Part shown: piece by piece, positions 8,591-19,594 of the stretch
How positions within the stretch are numbered: the stretch's first letter is position 1
Layout: each line of letters begins with the position of its first letter
NCBI RefSeq assembly: GCF_000376825.1
Contig: NZ_AQXW01000004.1
Span: 1-64,000, forward strand
Origin: Demetria terragena DSM 11295
GTDB lineage: Bacteria; Actinomycetota; Actinomycetes; Actinomycetales; Dermatophilaceae
Length of the DNA: 64,000 bases
Direction of reading: 5' to 3'
Made by a program: the position numbers and the translations under genes
Notes under the pieces: model-generated
Seen by the model: only the letters and a program-made list of their open reading frames with translations
The model's database searches: none
Told to the model about the DNA's origin: nothing

Positions 8591-9531
8591 TTGATTTCCG
8601 CTACCACCTGGTGTCCATCGTGGCGGTCTTTCTGGCTTTGTCGGTCGGCATCGTGATCGGCGCGACCTCGCTGCAGGGCAAGGTCGCTGGAACCCTCGAA
8701 GGCCAAGTCACTCAGTTGCGCGATGACAAGCAGCAACTACGTGGTGAACTCGGTGCCGCGAACGAGGGCAGCCGCCGCCAGGACCAGTACGCCGAGGACG
8801 TGGCACCGCGTGCCCTCAACAGTCAACTCAAGGGGCGCACGGTTGCGGTCGTGGCCCTGCCTGACACGCCGGGCTCCTTCGTCCGCGACAGCCGGGACAG
8901 CCTGGCACTGGCTGGCGCGACCGTCACCTCGACCACCGAGCTCAGCACCAATTGGGTCGACGGCGACGCGAAAGAGACCATGCAAGTGCTCAAGCGGGCT
9001 GGTCGAGCGCAAGGGGTCGCGGTCGACTCGCTTCCCGAGAGCCGCCTGGGTGGCCTGGTGCTCGCCGAGGCATTGAGTGTCAAGCCTGGTGCAGGAGCCT
9101 CCGCACGCGACCTGCGGCCGGGCCTATCCACCCTGGTGGATAGCGACCTGATCTCGGTAGAACCCAGTACCCCTCCGCGCGCCGACTCAATCGTCGTGCT
9201 GTGGCCGGGGATGGAGAAGTCGGTGCCGGGATGGGTCAATCTAGTGACGGCGGTTGGGCTCTCTGGTCGACCGGCTGTCGGCGTCTCGGCGGAACCCGTG
9301 AAGTCGAATGGCCAGCCCGCCGACGCGATGATCTCTACGCTGCGAGACAGCGCCGAGGTGACCGGAACGATGAGCACGATTGATCACGGGGAGCGGCCCA
9401 CGGGTCTCGCCGCTATGGTGCTCGCGCTGCGTGACGAATACTCCGATAACTCCGGCCACTACGGCTTGGACGAAGATGCGGTCGCCGCCGCACCCAAGGT
9501 CAATGAAAAGGCCGAGGAGCCCGAGCCGTGA
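8587..9531 (+). CDS. steB: SteB / MctB family single-pass membrane protein
   Basis: 314 residues. The N-terminus IDFRYHLVSIVAVFLALSVG IVIGAT is the conserved membrane anchor of the family, followed by a coiled coil (LEGQVTQLRDDKQQLRGEL) and an extracytoplasmic alpha/beta domain. The GTG at 8587 was chosen because it overlaps the steA stop and begins directly at the conserved IDFRYH segment; the longer in-frame start at 8566 lies deep inside steA. Homologues are called copper transporter MctB in M. tuberculosis (Rv1698) and SteB in Corynebacterium, where it partners SteA in cell separation. The location directly after steA favours the second role. Confidence 0.9.
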   Translation: MIDFRYHLVSIVAVFLALSVGIVIGATSLQGKVAGTLEGQVTQLRDDKQQLRGELGAANEGSRRQDQYAEDVAPRALNSQLKGRTVAVVALPDTPGSFVRDSRDSLALAGATVTSTTELSTNWVDGDAKETMQVLKRAGRAQGVAVDSLPESRLGGLVLAEALSVKPGAGASARDLRPGLSTLVDSDLISVEPSTPPRADSIVVLWPGMEKSVPGWVNLVTAVGLSGRPAVGVSAEPVKSNGQPADAMISTLRDSAEVTGTMSTIDHGERPTGLAAMVLALRDEYSDNSGHYGLDEDAVAAAPKVNEKAEEPEP

Positions 9532-10313
9532 CCCGCGCGCGCGTCGTGGCAGGCGCCGCGGCGGGCGCGACGTGCGTACGTCTCCTGCTGCATCGATCTG
9601 ACCTGCTCCCGGGAGGTCGCCAGACCTGGGAGCGCACCAACCACGCTGGACGGACCGTGTCCCTCGCGGAAGGCCCGGCGGTGGTGTGCGGGACCGCAGC
9701 CGCCATCATCGGGTCACCACCCGCAGGGTGTGCGGCGGTGGCCTCCGGTGGCCTGGGCATGCTCGATGACCTCCTCGGAACGACCGAAAGCAAGGGCCTC
9801 CGTGGACACCTTCGGGCCCTTCGCGCCGGTGACCTGACCACCGGTGCCGTGAAAGTGGTCGGCTTGGCGGCGGTGGGCCTCATGTCCGCGGCGGCGATAG
9901 ACCGCCGGATGACACCTAGCACGCTGGCCGCAGGCGCGGTGATCGCGGGGTCGGCCAACCTCATCAACTTGTTCGACCTACGCCCCGGACGAGCGCTCAA
10001 GGTTGGTCTGGTGCTGAGCGGGCCCATCCTGGTCGGCGGCGATTTCGCTGAAGGAGTGCTCGTCGGGACGTGCCTTGCCGCACTCCCGGAGGATGTGGCC
10101 GCTCAACAGATGATGGGGGACACCGGGGCAAACGCCGTGGGCGCACTGCTCGGTGCGGTGCTCGTCGAACGGGTCGGGTGGCGGGGGCGTACCGCCGCAC
10201 TGGCACTGATCACCGGTCTCACCCTGGCCTCTGAGCGAGTCAGTTTTTCGCGCGTCATCGCAGGCAACACCTACCTGCGCCGCTTCGATGAGTGGGGTCG
10301 AGCGCGCTCGTGA
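9528..10313 (+). CDS. Degenerate MraY/WecA-like integral membrane protein
   Basis: 261 residues, strongly hydrophobic, with about eight membrane segments. Several motifs of the polyprenyl-phosphate sugar-1-phosphate transferase family remain: WERTNHAGR near the start, MLDDLLG (the DD motif), KGLRGHLRAL, NLINLFDLRPGRALK in place of the usual NxxNxxDGxDGL, and MMGDTGANAVGALLG. The second catalytic Asp of the DGxDG motif is replaced by Pro, so normal transferase activity is doubtful. The protein is also shorter than MraY (about 350 residues). The GTG start overlaps the steB stop and its stop overlaps the next GTG, so it is translated as part of the steAB-murJ unit. It may be a catalytically changed or dead relative; function unknown. 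Confidence 0.75.
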   Translation: MTRARVVAGAAAGATCVRLLLHRSDLLPGGRQTWERTNHAGRTVSLAEGPAVVCGTAAAIIGSPPAGCAAVASGGLGMLDDLLGTTESKGLRGHLRALRAGDLTTGAVKVVGLAAVGLMSAAAIDRRMTPSTLAAGAVIAGSANLINLFDLRPGRALKVGLVLSGPILVGGDFAEGVLVGTCLAALPEDVAAQQMMGDTGANAVGALLGAVLVERVGWRGRTAALALITGLTLASERVSFSRVIAGNTYLRRFDEWGRARS

Positions 10314-11923
10314 GTGGCAGCGGGTCTGGACGCGGGCAGCAGATCGTGGCAGCGGTGGGACTCATTGCCGTCGCGACGCTGGCATCACGCATCGTTGGAT
10401 TCGGCCGCTGGTTGGTCTTCTCCGCCACGGTGGGCGGCACCTGTGTAGGGGAGACGTACGCCACCGTCAACCAACTCCCCAACGTGTTGTTCGAAGTCGC
10501 TGCAGGAGGCGCGCTCGCCGCCGTGGTGATCCCGCTCGTGGGGCGGGCGCTTGCACAACGGGATCGAGTACGCGCCGATCACATCGCCTCCGCGCTGCTG
10601 ACCTGGGCGTTGGCGCTCCTGCTCCCACTGGCCGTGCTGTTGGGCCTACTCGCGCAGCCGCTGACCTCGGCGCTGCTGGGTGATAACTGCTCGTCCGGTG
10701 CTCGCGATGACCTTGCGGTGCGCATGCTGCTGGTGTTCGCGCCGCAGGTCCCGCTCTACGCGGTGGGGATCATCCTGGGAGCCGTGCTCCAGGCACATCG
10801 CCGATTCCTGGCTGCCGCCATCGTGCCGCTGCTCTCCAGCGCGGTCGTCATCGTGGCCTACCTGACGTATGGCGTACTCGCCGACGCGTCGGGAGAACCG
10901 GGGAGTCTGTCGACGGGAGCGGAAATCGCTCTCACCGGCGGGACGACCCTGGGGGTGGTCGCTATGAGCCTGCCGCTGCTGTGGCCGATCCGACGGGCTG
11001 GGGTACGACTGCGTCCCACCTGGGCCTTTCCGCCCGGTGAGGCAGCGCGAGCCCGGCAATTGGCAGGTGCCGGAATGCTGGCGCTGATGGCGCAACAGGG
11101 AGCTGTTCTCGCCACGATCTGGGTCGCTAACCACGGAGGCTCAGTGGGCGCGCTCAACGTCTATACCTACGTCCAGGCCGTGTACCTCCTGCCTTACGCG
11201 GTCCTGGCGGTGCCCATTGCCACCGCGGCGTTTCCCAGCATGGTGGGGGCCGATGACCTCGACCCCGCTCCGGGGCGCGTACTCACCGCGGCGCTGCGCG
11301 GGGTACTCGTCGCTGGTGGGGTTGGTGCCGCAGTGCTGGTGGCGGCAGCACCAGCCATCGGAGATTTCTTCCTGTATCTCGATGTCGGTCGCGACACTGG
11401 CGGCGCCTCGAGCCTTGCGGCGATGGGGTCCACCGTGACTGCCTATGCCGTTGGGTTGTTGGGTTTCGCAGTTGCGGCGCTGCTCCAACGTGCCCTCTAC
11501 GCGCGTGGGCGCAGCTGGACGACCGGCGCGGCAGTGGCCGTGGGCTGGTTGATTGCTGCGGTGATGCCCCTTCTGCTGGTGCGCTCACAGATCGGATCGG
11601 CCGATGCGTTGCGGATCCTCGGGTGGAGCAGTTCCGCGGGGATGTTCGTTTCGGCGGGAGTCCTTGCCGTCCTCGTCGGTCGAGTCTGGGGAAGGACCGT
11701 GATCAAGGAGGCAAGCCGCACCTGGATCACGGTGCTCGTCGCGGCGCTCGTATCGGGCGTTGTCGGTCGACTTGTGGCGAGCACCATGCCCACCGACGGG
11801 CTCGGATCGGCGGCCGGTGCAGGAATTCTGGGTGGCGTTGTGACACTGGTGCTATTTGTCGGCATTCTGTGGCTCGGGGACCGGAGCGCGTTGCGCTTGG
11901 CATGGACCAGGAAGGTGGCATGA
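10310..11923 (+). CDS. MurJ/MviN-like lipid-linked oligosaccharide flippase (MOP superfamily)
   Basis: 537 residues with 13-14 predicted membrane helices. The N-terminal LASRIVGFGRWLVFSATVG and the TVNQLPNVLFEVAAGGALAA segment correspond to the conserved start of MurJ proteins, which flip lipid II to the outer face of the membrane. Start GTG 10310 overlaps the previous stop (GTGA); an in-frame GTG at 10292 adds six residues. Placement between an MraY-like protein and a GT4 glycosyltransferase supports a role in moving a lipid-linked envelope precursor; whether it is the cell's only MurJ cannot be told from this window. Confidence 0.85.
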   Translation: MSGSGSGRGQQIVAAVGLIAVATLASRIVGFGRWLVFSATVGGTCVGETYATVNQLPNVLFEVAAGGALAAVVIPLVGRALAQRDRVRADHIASALLTWALALLLPLAVLLGLLAQPLTSALLGDNCSSGARDDLAVRMLLVFAPQVPLYAVGIILGAVLQAHRRFLAAAIVPLLSSAVVIVAYLTYGVLADASGEPGSLSTGAEIALTGGTTLGVVAMSLPLLWPIRRAGVRLRPTWAFPPGEAARARQLAGAGMLALMAQQGAVLATIWVANHGGSVGALNVYTYVQAVYLLPYAVLAVPIATAAFPSMVGADDLDPAPGRVLTAALRGVLVAGGVGAAVLVAAAPAIGDFFLYLDVGRDTGGASSLAAMGSTVTAYAVGLLGFAVAALLQRALYARGRSWTTGAAVAVGWLIAAVMPLLLVRSQIGSADALRILGWSSSAGMFVSAGVLAVLVGRVWGRTVIKEASRTWITVLVAALVSGVVGRLVASTMPTDGLGSAAGAGILGGVVTLVLFVGILWLGDRSALRLAWTRKVA

Positions 11924-13026
11924 GCGAGAACTCCGTACTCCTGGTTGTGGGCCGGGTCGCTGGTGGGGCGGGACGCCACGTCTATGAACTTGCCGCGGGG
12001 CTCGACGACCTCGGTTGGCGAGTAGTGGTGGCGTGTCCGGAAGCCGTCGCCGAGAACTATCGCTTTGCCGACATTGGTGTCGACGTCGTGACGGTTGAGA
12101 TCGGCGCACGTCCCGACCCTCGACACGATGTGGTCGCCGTACGCAGGTTGCGCCGCGCGGCCGGCGACGTCCAGGTCGTTCATGCCCATGGCCTGCGCGC
12201 GGGTGCATTGGCGTGTCTCGCGGTGGCCGCGACCGTGCCGGTGGCGGTGACACTGCACAACGCGGCGCCCTCGGGTCGCTCGGGCCGGGTGGTCTTCGAC
12301 ATCCTGCAGCGGATCGTGGCGCGGCGTGCCGACGCGATCCTCGCGGTGTCAGAAGACCTCAACGCTCAACTGGCGCAGTTGGGTGCGACGTCCATACGGC
12401 CGGCCGTTGTTGCGGCCGCGCCGCCACGGCCACCTGAACGAGAGCGCGCCGAGGTACGCGAGGAACTGGGCGACCCTGACGTGCTCGCCTTGACGGTGGG
12501 TCGGCTGGCACCGCAAAAAGACCTTGACGGGCTCCTCGACGCGATCGGGCAACTCAGCCCGGATCTCGACCTCCTGCTCGTGATCGCCGGCGATGGTCCG
12601 CAGCGAGACGCGCTCGCGGACCGGATCGCGACCGAGGGACTGCACGTGCGTCTTTTGGGCAGTCGTGACGACATCCCGGATCTGCTGGGCGCCGCGGACC
12701 TGGTGGTTTCCTCGGCGCGCTGGGAGGGGCAGCCCGTATGGCTACAAGAAGCGATGCATGCCGGCGTGCCGGCCGTCGCGACGAACGTGGGCGGGACACG
12801 CGCAATCGTCGGAGAAGGCTCGCTCCTCATTCCATCCGGAGATTCGGCGCGCCTCGCGCAGGCGATCGAGAGACTCGCGCTCGACCGAGAATTGCGGGAT
12901 TCTCTTGCTGCACAAGCCCTTTCGCAAGGCCAGACGTTGCCGACCCGGGCGGACGCCGTACGCGCCGCGGAAGCGATCTACACAGAGCTGAAGGGGCGCC
13001 CGCGCGCAGGTCACCGTTCGCGATGA
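11920..13026 (+). CDS. GT4 family glycosyltransferase
   Basis: 368 residues. Two Rossmann-like halves: N-terminal VGRVAGGAGRHVYELAAGL with a glycine-rich acceptor loop, then LALTVGRLAPQKDLDGLLDA and LVIAGDGPQRDAL, and the GT4 donor-binding E-x7-E region SSARWEGQPVWLQEAMHAGV followed by PAVATNVGGTRAIV. It transfers a sugar from a nucleotide donor; the acceptor is unknown. ATG overlaps the murJ-like stop by 4 nt, so it closes the steA-steB-MraY-like-flippase-GT series. A lipid-linked acceptor handled by the upstream flippase is a reasonable inference. Confidence 0.88.
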   Translation: MSENSVLLVVGRVAGGAGRHVYELAAGLDDLGWRVVVACPEAVAENYRFADIGVDVVTVEIGARPDPRHDVVAVRRLRRAAGDVQVVHAHGLRAGALACLAVAATVPVAVTLHNAAPSGRSGRVVFDILQRIVARRADAILAVSEDLNAQLAQLGATSIRPAVVAAAPPRPPERERAEVREELGDPDVLALTVGRLAPQKDLDGLLDAIGQLSPDLDLLLVIAGDGPQRDALADRIATEGLHVRLLGSRDDIPDLLGAADLVVSSARWEGQPVWLQEAMHAGVPAVATNVGGTRAIVGEGSLLIPSGDSARLAQAIERLALDRELRDSLAAQALSQGQTLPTRADAVRAAEAIYTELKGRPRAGHRSR

Positions 13027-13028
13027 CG

Positions 13029-13034
13029 TAGGGT
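13029..13034 (+). promoter_or_regulatory. Possible -10 box of leaderless pyrG transcript
   Basis: TAGGGT, eight bases before the pyrG GTG, with no Shine-Dalgarno between. It straddles the end of the glycosyltransferase gene region, so pyrG can be expressed apart from the envelope genes. No clear -35. Confidence 0.4.
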
Positions 13035-13042
13035 GACAGTCC

Positions 13043-14728
13043 GTGGCGGAGCAGACCAAGCACATCTTTGTGACCGGAGGCGTAGCCTCATCGCTCGGCA
13101 AGGGGCTCACGGCCTCAAGCCTCGGACGTCTACTTCGAGCGCGTGGCCTTAAGGTCACGATGCAGAAGCTGGACCCTTATCTCAACGTCGACCCTGGGAC
13201 GATGAACCCGTTCCAGCATGGCGAGGTGTTCGTCACCGACGACGGCGCCGAAACGGACCTGGATATCGGGCACTACGAACGCTTCCTCGACGTCAACCTC
13301 AGCGGCAGCGCCAATGTGACAACCGGCCAGGTCTATAACACGGTGATCGCCAAGGAGCGCCGTGGCGAATACCTCGGCGACACCGTGCAGGTCATCCCGC
13401 ACATCACCAACCAGATCAAAGACCGCATGCGCGCGGAGGCATCCGCGGCGAGCCCGCCAGACCTGATCATCACCGAGATCGGCGGAACTGTCGGGGATAT
13501 TGAGAGTCTGCCCTTCTTGGAGGCGGCCCGCCAGATTCGTCAGGATGTCGGCCGTGACAACGTCTTCTTCCTGCACGTGTCGCTCGTGCCATACCTGGCG
13601 CCAAGCGGCGAACTGAAGACCAAGCCGACGCAGCACTCGGTGGCAGCGCTCCGCCAGGTCGGTATCCAGCCGGACGGCTTGGTCTTGCGCGCCGACCGCG
13701 AAATTCCCGTGGATATCAAGGACAAGATCTCGCGGATGTGCGACGTCGACTCCGAGGGCTGCGCCGCGTGTGTCGACGCGCCCAGCATCTACGACATTCC
13801 CAAGGTGCTGCATCGCGAAGCGCTAGACGCATTCGTCGTGCGACGCCTGGGCCTGCCCTTCCGTGATGTCGATTGGTCCGCCTGGGATGACCTCCTGGCC
13901 CGGGTGCACCACCCCGAGCACGAGGTCGAGGTAGCCCTTGTCGGCAAATACATCGACCTGCCGGACGCGTACCTATCGGTGACCGAGGCCTTGCGCGCCG
14001 GTGGTTTTGCGCACGACGCCAAGACACGCATCCGGTGGGTTGCCAGTGACGACTGCGGCACGCCAGAGGGCGCCTCGAAGGCGCTCGCCGGCGTCGATGC
14101 GGTCCTGGTGCCGGGCGGATTCGGGATTCGCGGGATCGAAGGCAAACTCGGCGCTCTGACCTGGGCTCGCGAGCGGAAGGTACCCACGCTCGGAATCTGC
14201 CTCGGCCTGCAGTGCATGGTCATCGAGTACGCCCGCAACGTCGCCGGCATCGAGGGCGCCTCGTCCAGTGAGTTTGACTCCGAGACCAAGGCGCCTGTCA
14301 TTGCGACGATCGAAGAGCAGAAGGCATTCGTTGAGGGCGGCGGCGACCTGGGCGGCACGATGCGCCTTGGAGCGCAGCGCGCGGTGTTGAAGGAGGGCTC
14401 TGTGGTGGCGCAGGCATACCGTGCGTCAGCGGCCTCCGAACGCCATCGGCACCGTTACGAGGTCAACGGCGAGTATGTCGAGCAACTGGAACAGGCGGGG
14501 CTGGTCGTGTCTGGGAAGCACCCGGACCTGGGGTTGGTCGAGTTCGTCGAGCTCCCGTCCGAGGCGCACCCGTACTACGTCTCGACCCAGGCGCACCCAG
14601 AATTCAAGAGCCGTCCCGACCGGGCTCATCCGCTCTTTGCGGGCCTGATCGGCGCGGCGATCGACGAGCAGCGTGCGAGTCGGCTGGTTGAGGTCGAACG
14701 GCCTAAGGCCGAGGACGCATCATCGTGA
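13043..14728 (+). CDS. pyrG: CTP synthase
   Basis: 561 residues. N-terminal synthetase domain [40 protein letters not shown] and [21 protein letters not shown]-terminal class I glutamine amidotransferase domain with nucleophile Cys in [13 protein letters not shown] and the His-Glu pair near [14 protein letters not shown]. It aminates UTP to CTP using glutamine, directly downstream of the UMP pathway encoded at the other end of this window. GTG start gives the usual (V)[12 protein letters not shown]. Its stop overlaps the NUDIX gene by 4 nt, as in M. tuberculosis Rv1699-Rv1700. Confidence 0.97.
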   Translation: MAEQTKHIFVTGGVASSLGKGLTASSLGRLLRARGLKVTMQKLDPYLNVDPGTMNPFQHGEVFVTDDGAETDLDIGHYERFLDVNLSGSANVTTGQVYNTVIAKERRGEYLGDTVQVIPHITNQIKDRMRAEASAASPPDLIITEIGGTVGDIESLPFLEAARQIRQDVGRDNVFFLHVSLVPYLAPSGELKTKPTQHSVAALRQVGIQPDGLVLRADREIPVDIKDKISRMCDVDSEGCAACVDAPSIYDIPKVLHREALDAFVVRRLGLPFRDVDWSAWDDLLARVHHPEHEVEVALVGKYIDLPDAYLSVTEALRAGGFAHDAKTRIRWVASDDCGTPEGASKALAGVDAVLVPGGFGIRGIEGKLGALTWARERKVPTLGICLGLQCMVIEYARNVAGIEGASSSEFDSETKAPVIATIEEQKAFVEGGGDLGGTMRLGAQRAVLKEGSVVAQAYRASAASERHRHRYEVNGEYVEQLEQAGLVVSGKHPDLGLVEFVELPSEAHPYYVSTQAHPEFKSRPDRAHPLFAGLIGAAIDEQRASRLVEVERPKAEDASS

Positions 14729-15351
14729 CCGAGCCGCTGGCAGACCGCGTCGAGTCCCGGCCGGTCCGCTCGCATGAAGTCCTTCATGACGGGCTGGTGT
14801 GGTCGTTGGTTCGCGACGAGGTGGACCTGGGCGACTCCATCGTCACTCGCGAATACATCGAGCATCCTGGCGCCGTCGGTTGCGTGGCCCTGGATGACCA
14901 GGCGCGGGTATTGCTAATCCAGCAGTACCGCCACCCCGGGCAAATCCTCGATTGGGAATTGCCCGCAGGTTTGCTCGATGTCGAGGGTGAGGCGCCGTGG
15001 ATTGCCGCACAGCGCGAACTTGCCGAGGAGGCCGACATGGCCGCGGGTACCTGGCATGTACTCGCTGACTGGCAGAACTCACCCGGTGGGTCGAGCGAGA
15101 ACTGGCGCTGCTTCCTCGCCCGGGATCTGAGTGCGGTCGAGACCGACTACGTGCGTGAAGGCGAAGAAGCCGAGATCGTGGTGCGCTGGGTTTCGTTGGA
15201 TGAATGTGTCGAGGCCGCCCTGGCGGGCCGTCTCCATAACGCGTGCACTGTCGCGGGCGTGCTCGCTGCCGCAGCCGCACGTGATCGCAACTGGGCCACC
15301 TTGCGAGCCCACGACACACCTTGGCCGGAGCACCCGGCGTACGCCCGCTGA
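14725..15351 (+). CDS. NUDIX hydrolase, ADP-ribose pyrophosphatase type
   Basis: 208 residues. The Nudix box is [24 protein letters not shown] at about residues 84-107 (pattern G-x5-E-x7-REUxEEx), preceded by [21 protein letters not shown], typical of ADP-sugar pyrophosphatases. It hydrolyses ADP-ribose or related nucleoside diphosphate sugars; this is the Rv1700 position. GTG start overlaps pyrG's stop. Twelve bases separate it from the next gene. Confidence 0.9.
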   Translation: MTEPLADRVESRPVRSHEVLHDGLVWSLVRDEVDLGDSIVTREYIEHPGAVGCVALDDQARVLLIQQYRHPGQILDWELPAGLLDVEGEAPWIAAQRELAEEADMAAGTWHVLADWQNSPGGSSENWRCFLARDLSAVETDYVREGEEAEIVVRWVSLDECVEAALAGRLHNACTVAGVLAAAAARDRNWATLRAHDTPWPEHPAYAR

Positions 15352-15363
15352 GTCGGCGAGCAG

Positions 15364-15960
15364 ATGCCCGAGTCCTCACGTCGAAGCATGGGCCGTTTGG
15401 TGTTGCTGAACGGGCCGTCGAGCGTCGGGAAGTCGACGGCCGCTCGCGCCTTTGCTGACGCTCAGGCGACACCGTGGTTGGTGCTGCCGGTTGACCTCTT
15501 TCATGCTCAGCGTTCGCGTCCGGATCTGACTGTCCCGCAACACTGTTCGATGACCGAGGGTGATTGGCAGACCGTTCTTCACCAGACCAGGGCGGCGTAC
15601 CACCGGGCGCTCGCTGGAGCCGCGGCCGCGGGTATGGATGTGGTGGGCGACCACGTTCTCAACGAGCCGTGGCGACTGGTCGACCTGCTCGACGTAACGC
15701 AGGGCCTCGATGTGTTTCTGGTGCACTTGCGTGCTGATCTGGACACATTGGAACGGCGTGAGCGAGAGCGTGGTGATCGTCAGGTTGGCACGGCACGAAT
15801 TCAACAGAATCTGGTGTACGACCACGTGGACTGCGATCTCGAACTCGACACCACGAGGCGAGGCCCGCTCGATCTCGCATCCGCGATCACTGCACTGATG
15901 ACCTCACCACCGCGAAGTCGCGCCTTCGATCGTCTGCGGACTAGGCAACCGCGCGGTTGA
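15364..15960 (+). CDS. Chloramphenicol phosphotransferase-like P-loop kinase
   Basis: 198 residues. Walker A NGPSSVGKSTAARAF follows RLVLLNG at about residues 11-26; LPVDLFHAQRSRPDL carries the Asp that acts in Streptomyces chloramphenicol 3-O-phosphotransferase; VVGDHVLNEPWRLVDL and DVFLVHLRADLDTLERRERE (lid Arg residues) complete the CPT pattern. Such genes are common in actinobacteria with no proven chloramphenicol substrate, so only the kinase family is claimed. An ATG at 15391 is an alternative start. Its last five bases form part of the inverted repeat that follows. Confidence 0.8.
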   Translation: MPESSRRSMGRLVLLNGPSSVGKSTAARAFADAQATPWLVLPVDLFHAQRSRPDLTVPQHCSMTEGDWQTVLHQTRAAYHRALAGAAAAGMDVVGDHVLNEPWRLVDLLDVTQGLDVFLVHLRADLDTLERRERERGDRQVGTARIQQNLVYDHVDCDLELDTTRRGPLDLASAITALMTSPPRSRAFDRLRTRQPRG

Positions 15961-16017
15961 GTCGGCGTGTTGTGCTAGCTAACACGCGTACGGACTAGCA
16001 CGACACGCCGACTCAAC
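15956..16017. terminator. Bidirectional hairpin between convergent genes
   Basis: A 23-base arm (15956-15978, containing GTCGGCGTGT) pairs with 15995-16017 with a single G-T wobble, around a 16-base loop. It begins inside the stop region of the kinase gene and ends six bases before the argG stop. There is no T-run, so if it terminates, it does so as an actinobacterial I-shaped hairpin; it would work for both strands. Confidence 0.75.
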
Positions 16018-16022
16018 GGGTG

Positions 16023-18633
<2,611 letters not shown>

Positions 18634-18644
18634 GCCGAGCGGGC

Positions 18645-18650
18645 TACGGT
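18645..18650 (+). promoter_or_regulatory. Probable -10 box of leaderless ychJ-like transcript
   Basis: TACGGT ends seven bases before the GTG at 18658. The same spacing recurs at several genes here and is the reason 18658 was preferred to a GTG at 18649. Confidence 0.45.
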
Positions 18651-18657
18651 GTGGGAC

Positions 18658-19065
18658 GTGAGCGCCTCTACGCCGGTCGAGCCTGTCGAGACCCCAGATC
18701 CGTGCCCGTGTGAATCTGGCCGCCAGTACGACGACTGTTGCGGCCCGCTCTTGTCGACCGAGCGCCTGGCCGACACTGCCGTGGAACTCATGCGCTCACG
18801 GTTCACGGCCTACCACTACGGCAACGCCGAGCACCTATGGCGCACCTGGCATCCGAAAACGCGCCCGGCGGAGGTCGAGGTCAACGACGGGGTCGAGTGG
18901 TCGGGGCTGACCATTCACCGCACCGAGGCCGGTGGTCCAGATGACCAGAGCGGGATCGTGGAGTTCACCGCGACCCACCAACAGGGTGACCTGCATGAGG
19001 TGGCCGTCTTTGAGCGCCGCGCCGGACGCTGGTTCTATGTCGGAGAGCAGTCCGACGAGGCGTGA
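18658..19065 (+). CDS. YchJ/UPF0225 family protein with SEC-C zinc motif
   Basis: 135 residues. Near the start PDPCPCESGRQYDDCCGP is the Cys-rich SEC-C-like zinc-binding motif (CxC...CC). The rest (LADTAVELMRSRFTAYHYGN, LWRTWHPKTRP, IVEFTATHQQGDLHEVAVFE) is the NTF2-like domain of the YchJ family. Biochemical function is unknown. The first residues STPVEPVETP are encoded by a fused pair of ends of the palindromic repeat found elsewhere in this window (18670-18693). The gene converges on a GNAT gene with one base between stops. Confidence 0.85.
   Translation: MSASTPVEPVETPDPCPCESGRQYDDCCGPLLSTERLADTAVELMRSRFTAYHYGNAEHLWRTWHPKTRPAEVEVNDGVEWSGLTIHRTEAGGPDDQSGIVEFTATHQQGDLHEVAVFERRAGRWFYVGEQSDEA
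18670..18693 (+). repeat. Minimal fused copy of the palindromic repeat inside a coding region
   Basis: ACGCCGGTCGAG is followed after four bases by TCGAGACC. These are the two outer ends of the 45-62 bp repeat seen at 24703 and 34536, joined without the central part. It stays in frame in the ychJ-like gene and encodes TPVEPVET. Confidence 0.6.
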
Positions 19066-19066
19066 G

Positions 19067-19594
19067 TCAGCGCAAGTCAAGGACGTGAAAGACCTTGTCT
19101 AGGCGTCGACCGTCTGAAGGTGCGACGAACTCGGCGAGTCGTCCATATTCGACGAAACCCTCTGACAGATAGAGCGACTCGGCCCGGGTGTTGTCTCCGC
19201 GGAAATCGAGGGTGAGTTGCTCGATACCGGCGCTTCGTGCACGAGCAACCAAGGCACGGACCATCGCCCGGCCGACACCCCGCCGGGAGTGGGGCGGAGA
19301 CACAACCAGCTTCCCCAGGTCCGCGTGCGGCCGATGAGTCGGCCGGATGTATCGCGTCCAGTAGCCGAAACCTGCGACGCTCCCATCGAGCCAGGCGAGT
19401 AGCGCACAGGCATCCTCGGGTCCTGGCGCTGTCACCTCCTGAAGTAGGGCCGTGGTCTCGCGGAGCGTCGGCGGCTCGGTCCATCCGATCGCAGCATCGG
19501 CACAGACCAAGTCGCCGAAGATCTCGGTCAGCGTTTCGGATACCTGCGGGGTGAGGTCGGCCGTGCCAAGCCGGGTGAGTTGGATTGCCGTCAT
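19067..19594 (-). CDS. GNAT family N-acetyltransferase
   Basis: 175 residues. GNAT motif A is LGKLVVSPPHSRRGVGRAMV (acetyl-CoA pyrophosphate loop RRGVGR), motif B is LTLDFRGDNTRAESLYLSEG FVEYGR. ACALLAWLDGSVAGFGYW is the preceding strand. The substrate cannot be read from sequence. ATG 19594 overlaps the stop of the cyclophilin gene (reading on the minus strand) by 4 nt, so the two are co-translated; a longer reading frame is only the shadow of that gene. Confidence 0.88.
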   Translation of the reverse strand: MTAIQLTRLGTADLTPQVSETLTEIFGDLVCADAAIGWTEPPTLRETTALLQEVTAPGPEDACALLAWLDGSVAGFGYWTRYIRPTHRPHADLGKLVVSPPHSRRGVGRAMVRALVARARSAGIEQLTLDFRGDNTRAESLYLSEGFVEYGRLAEFVAPSDGRRLDKVFHVLDLR

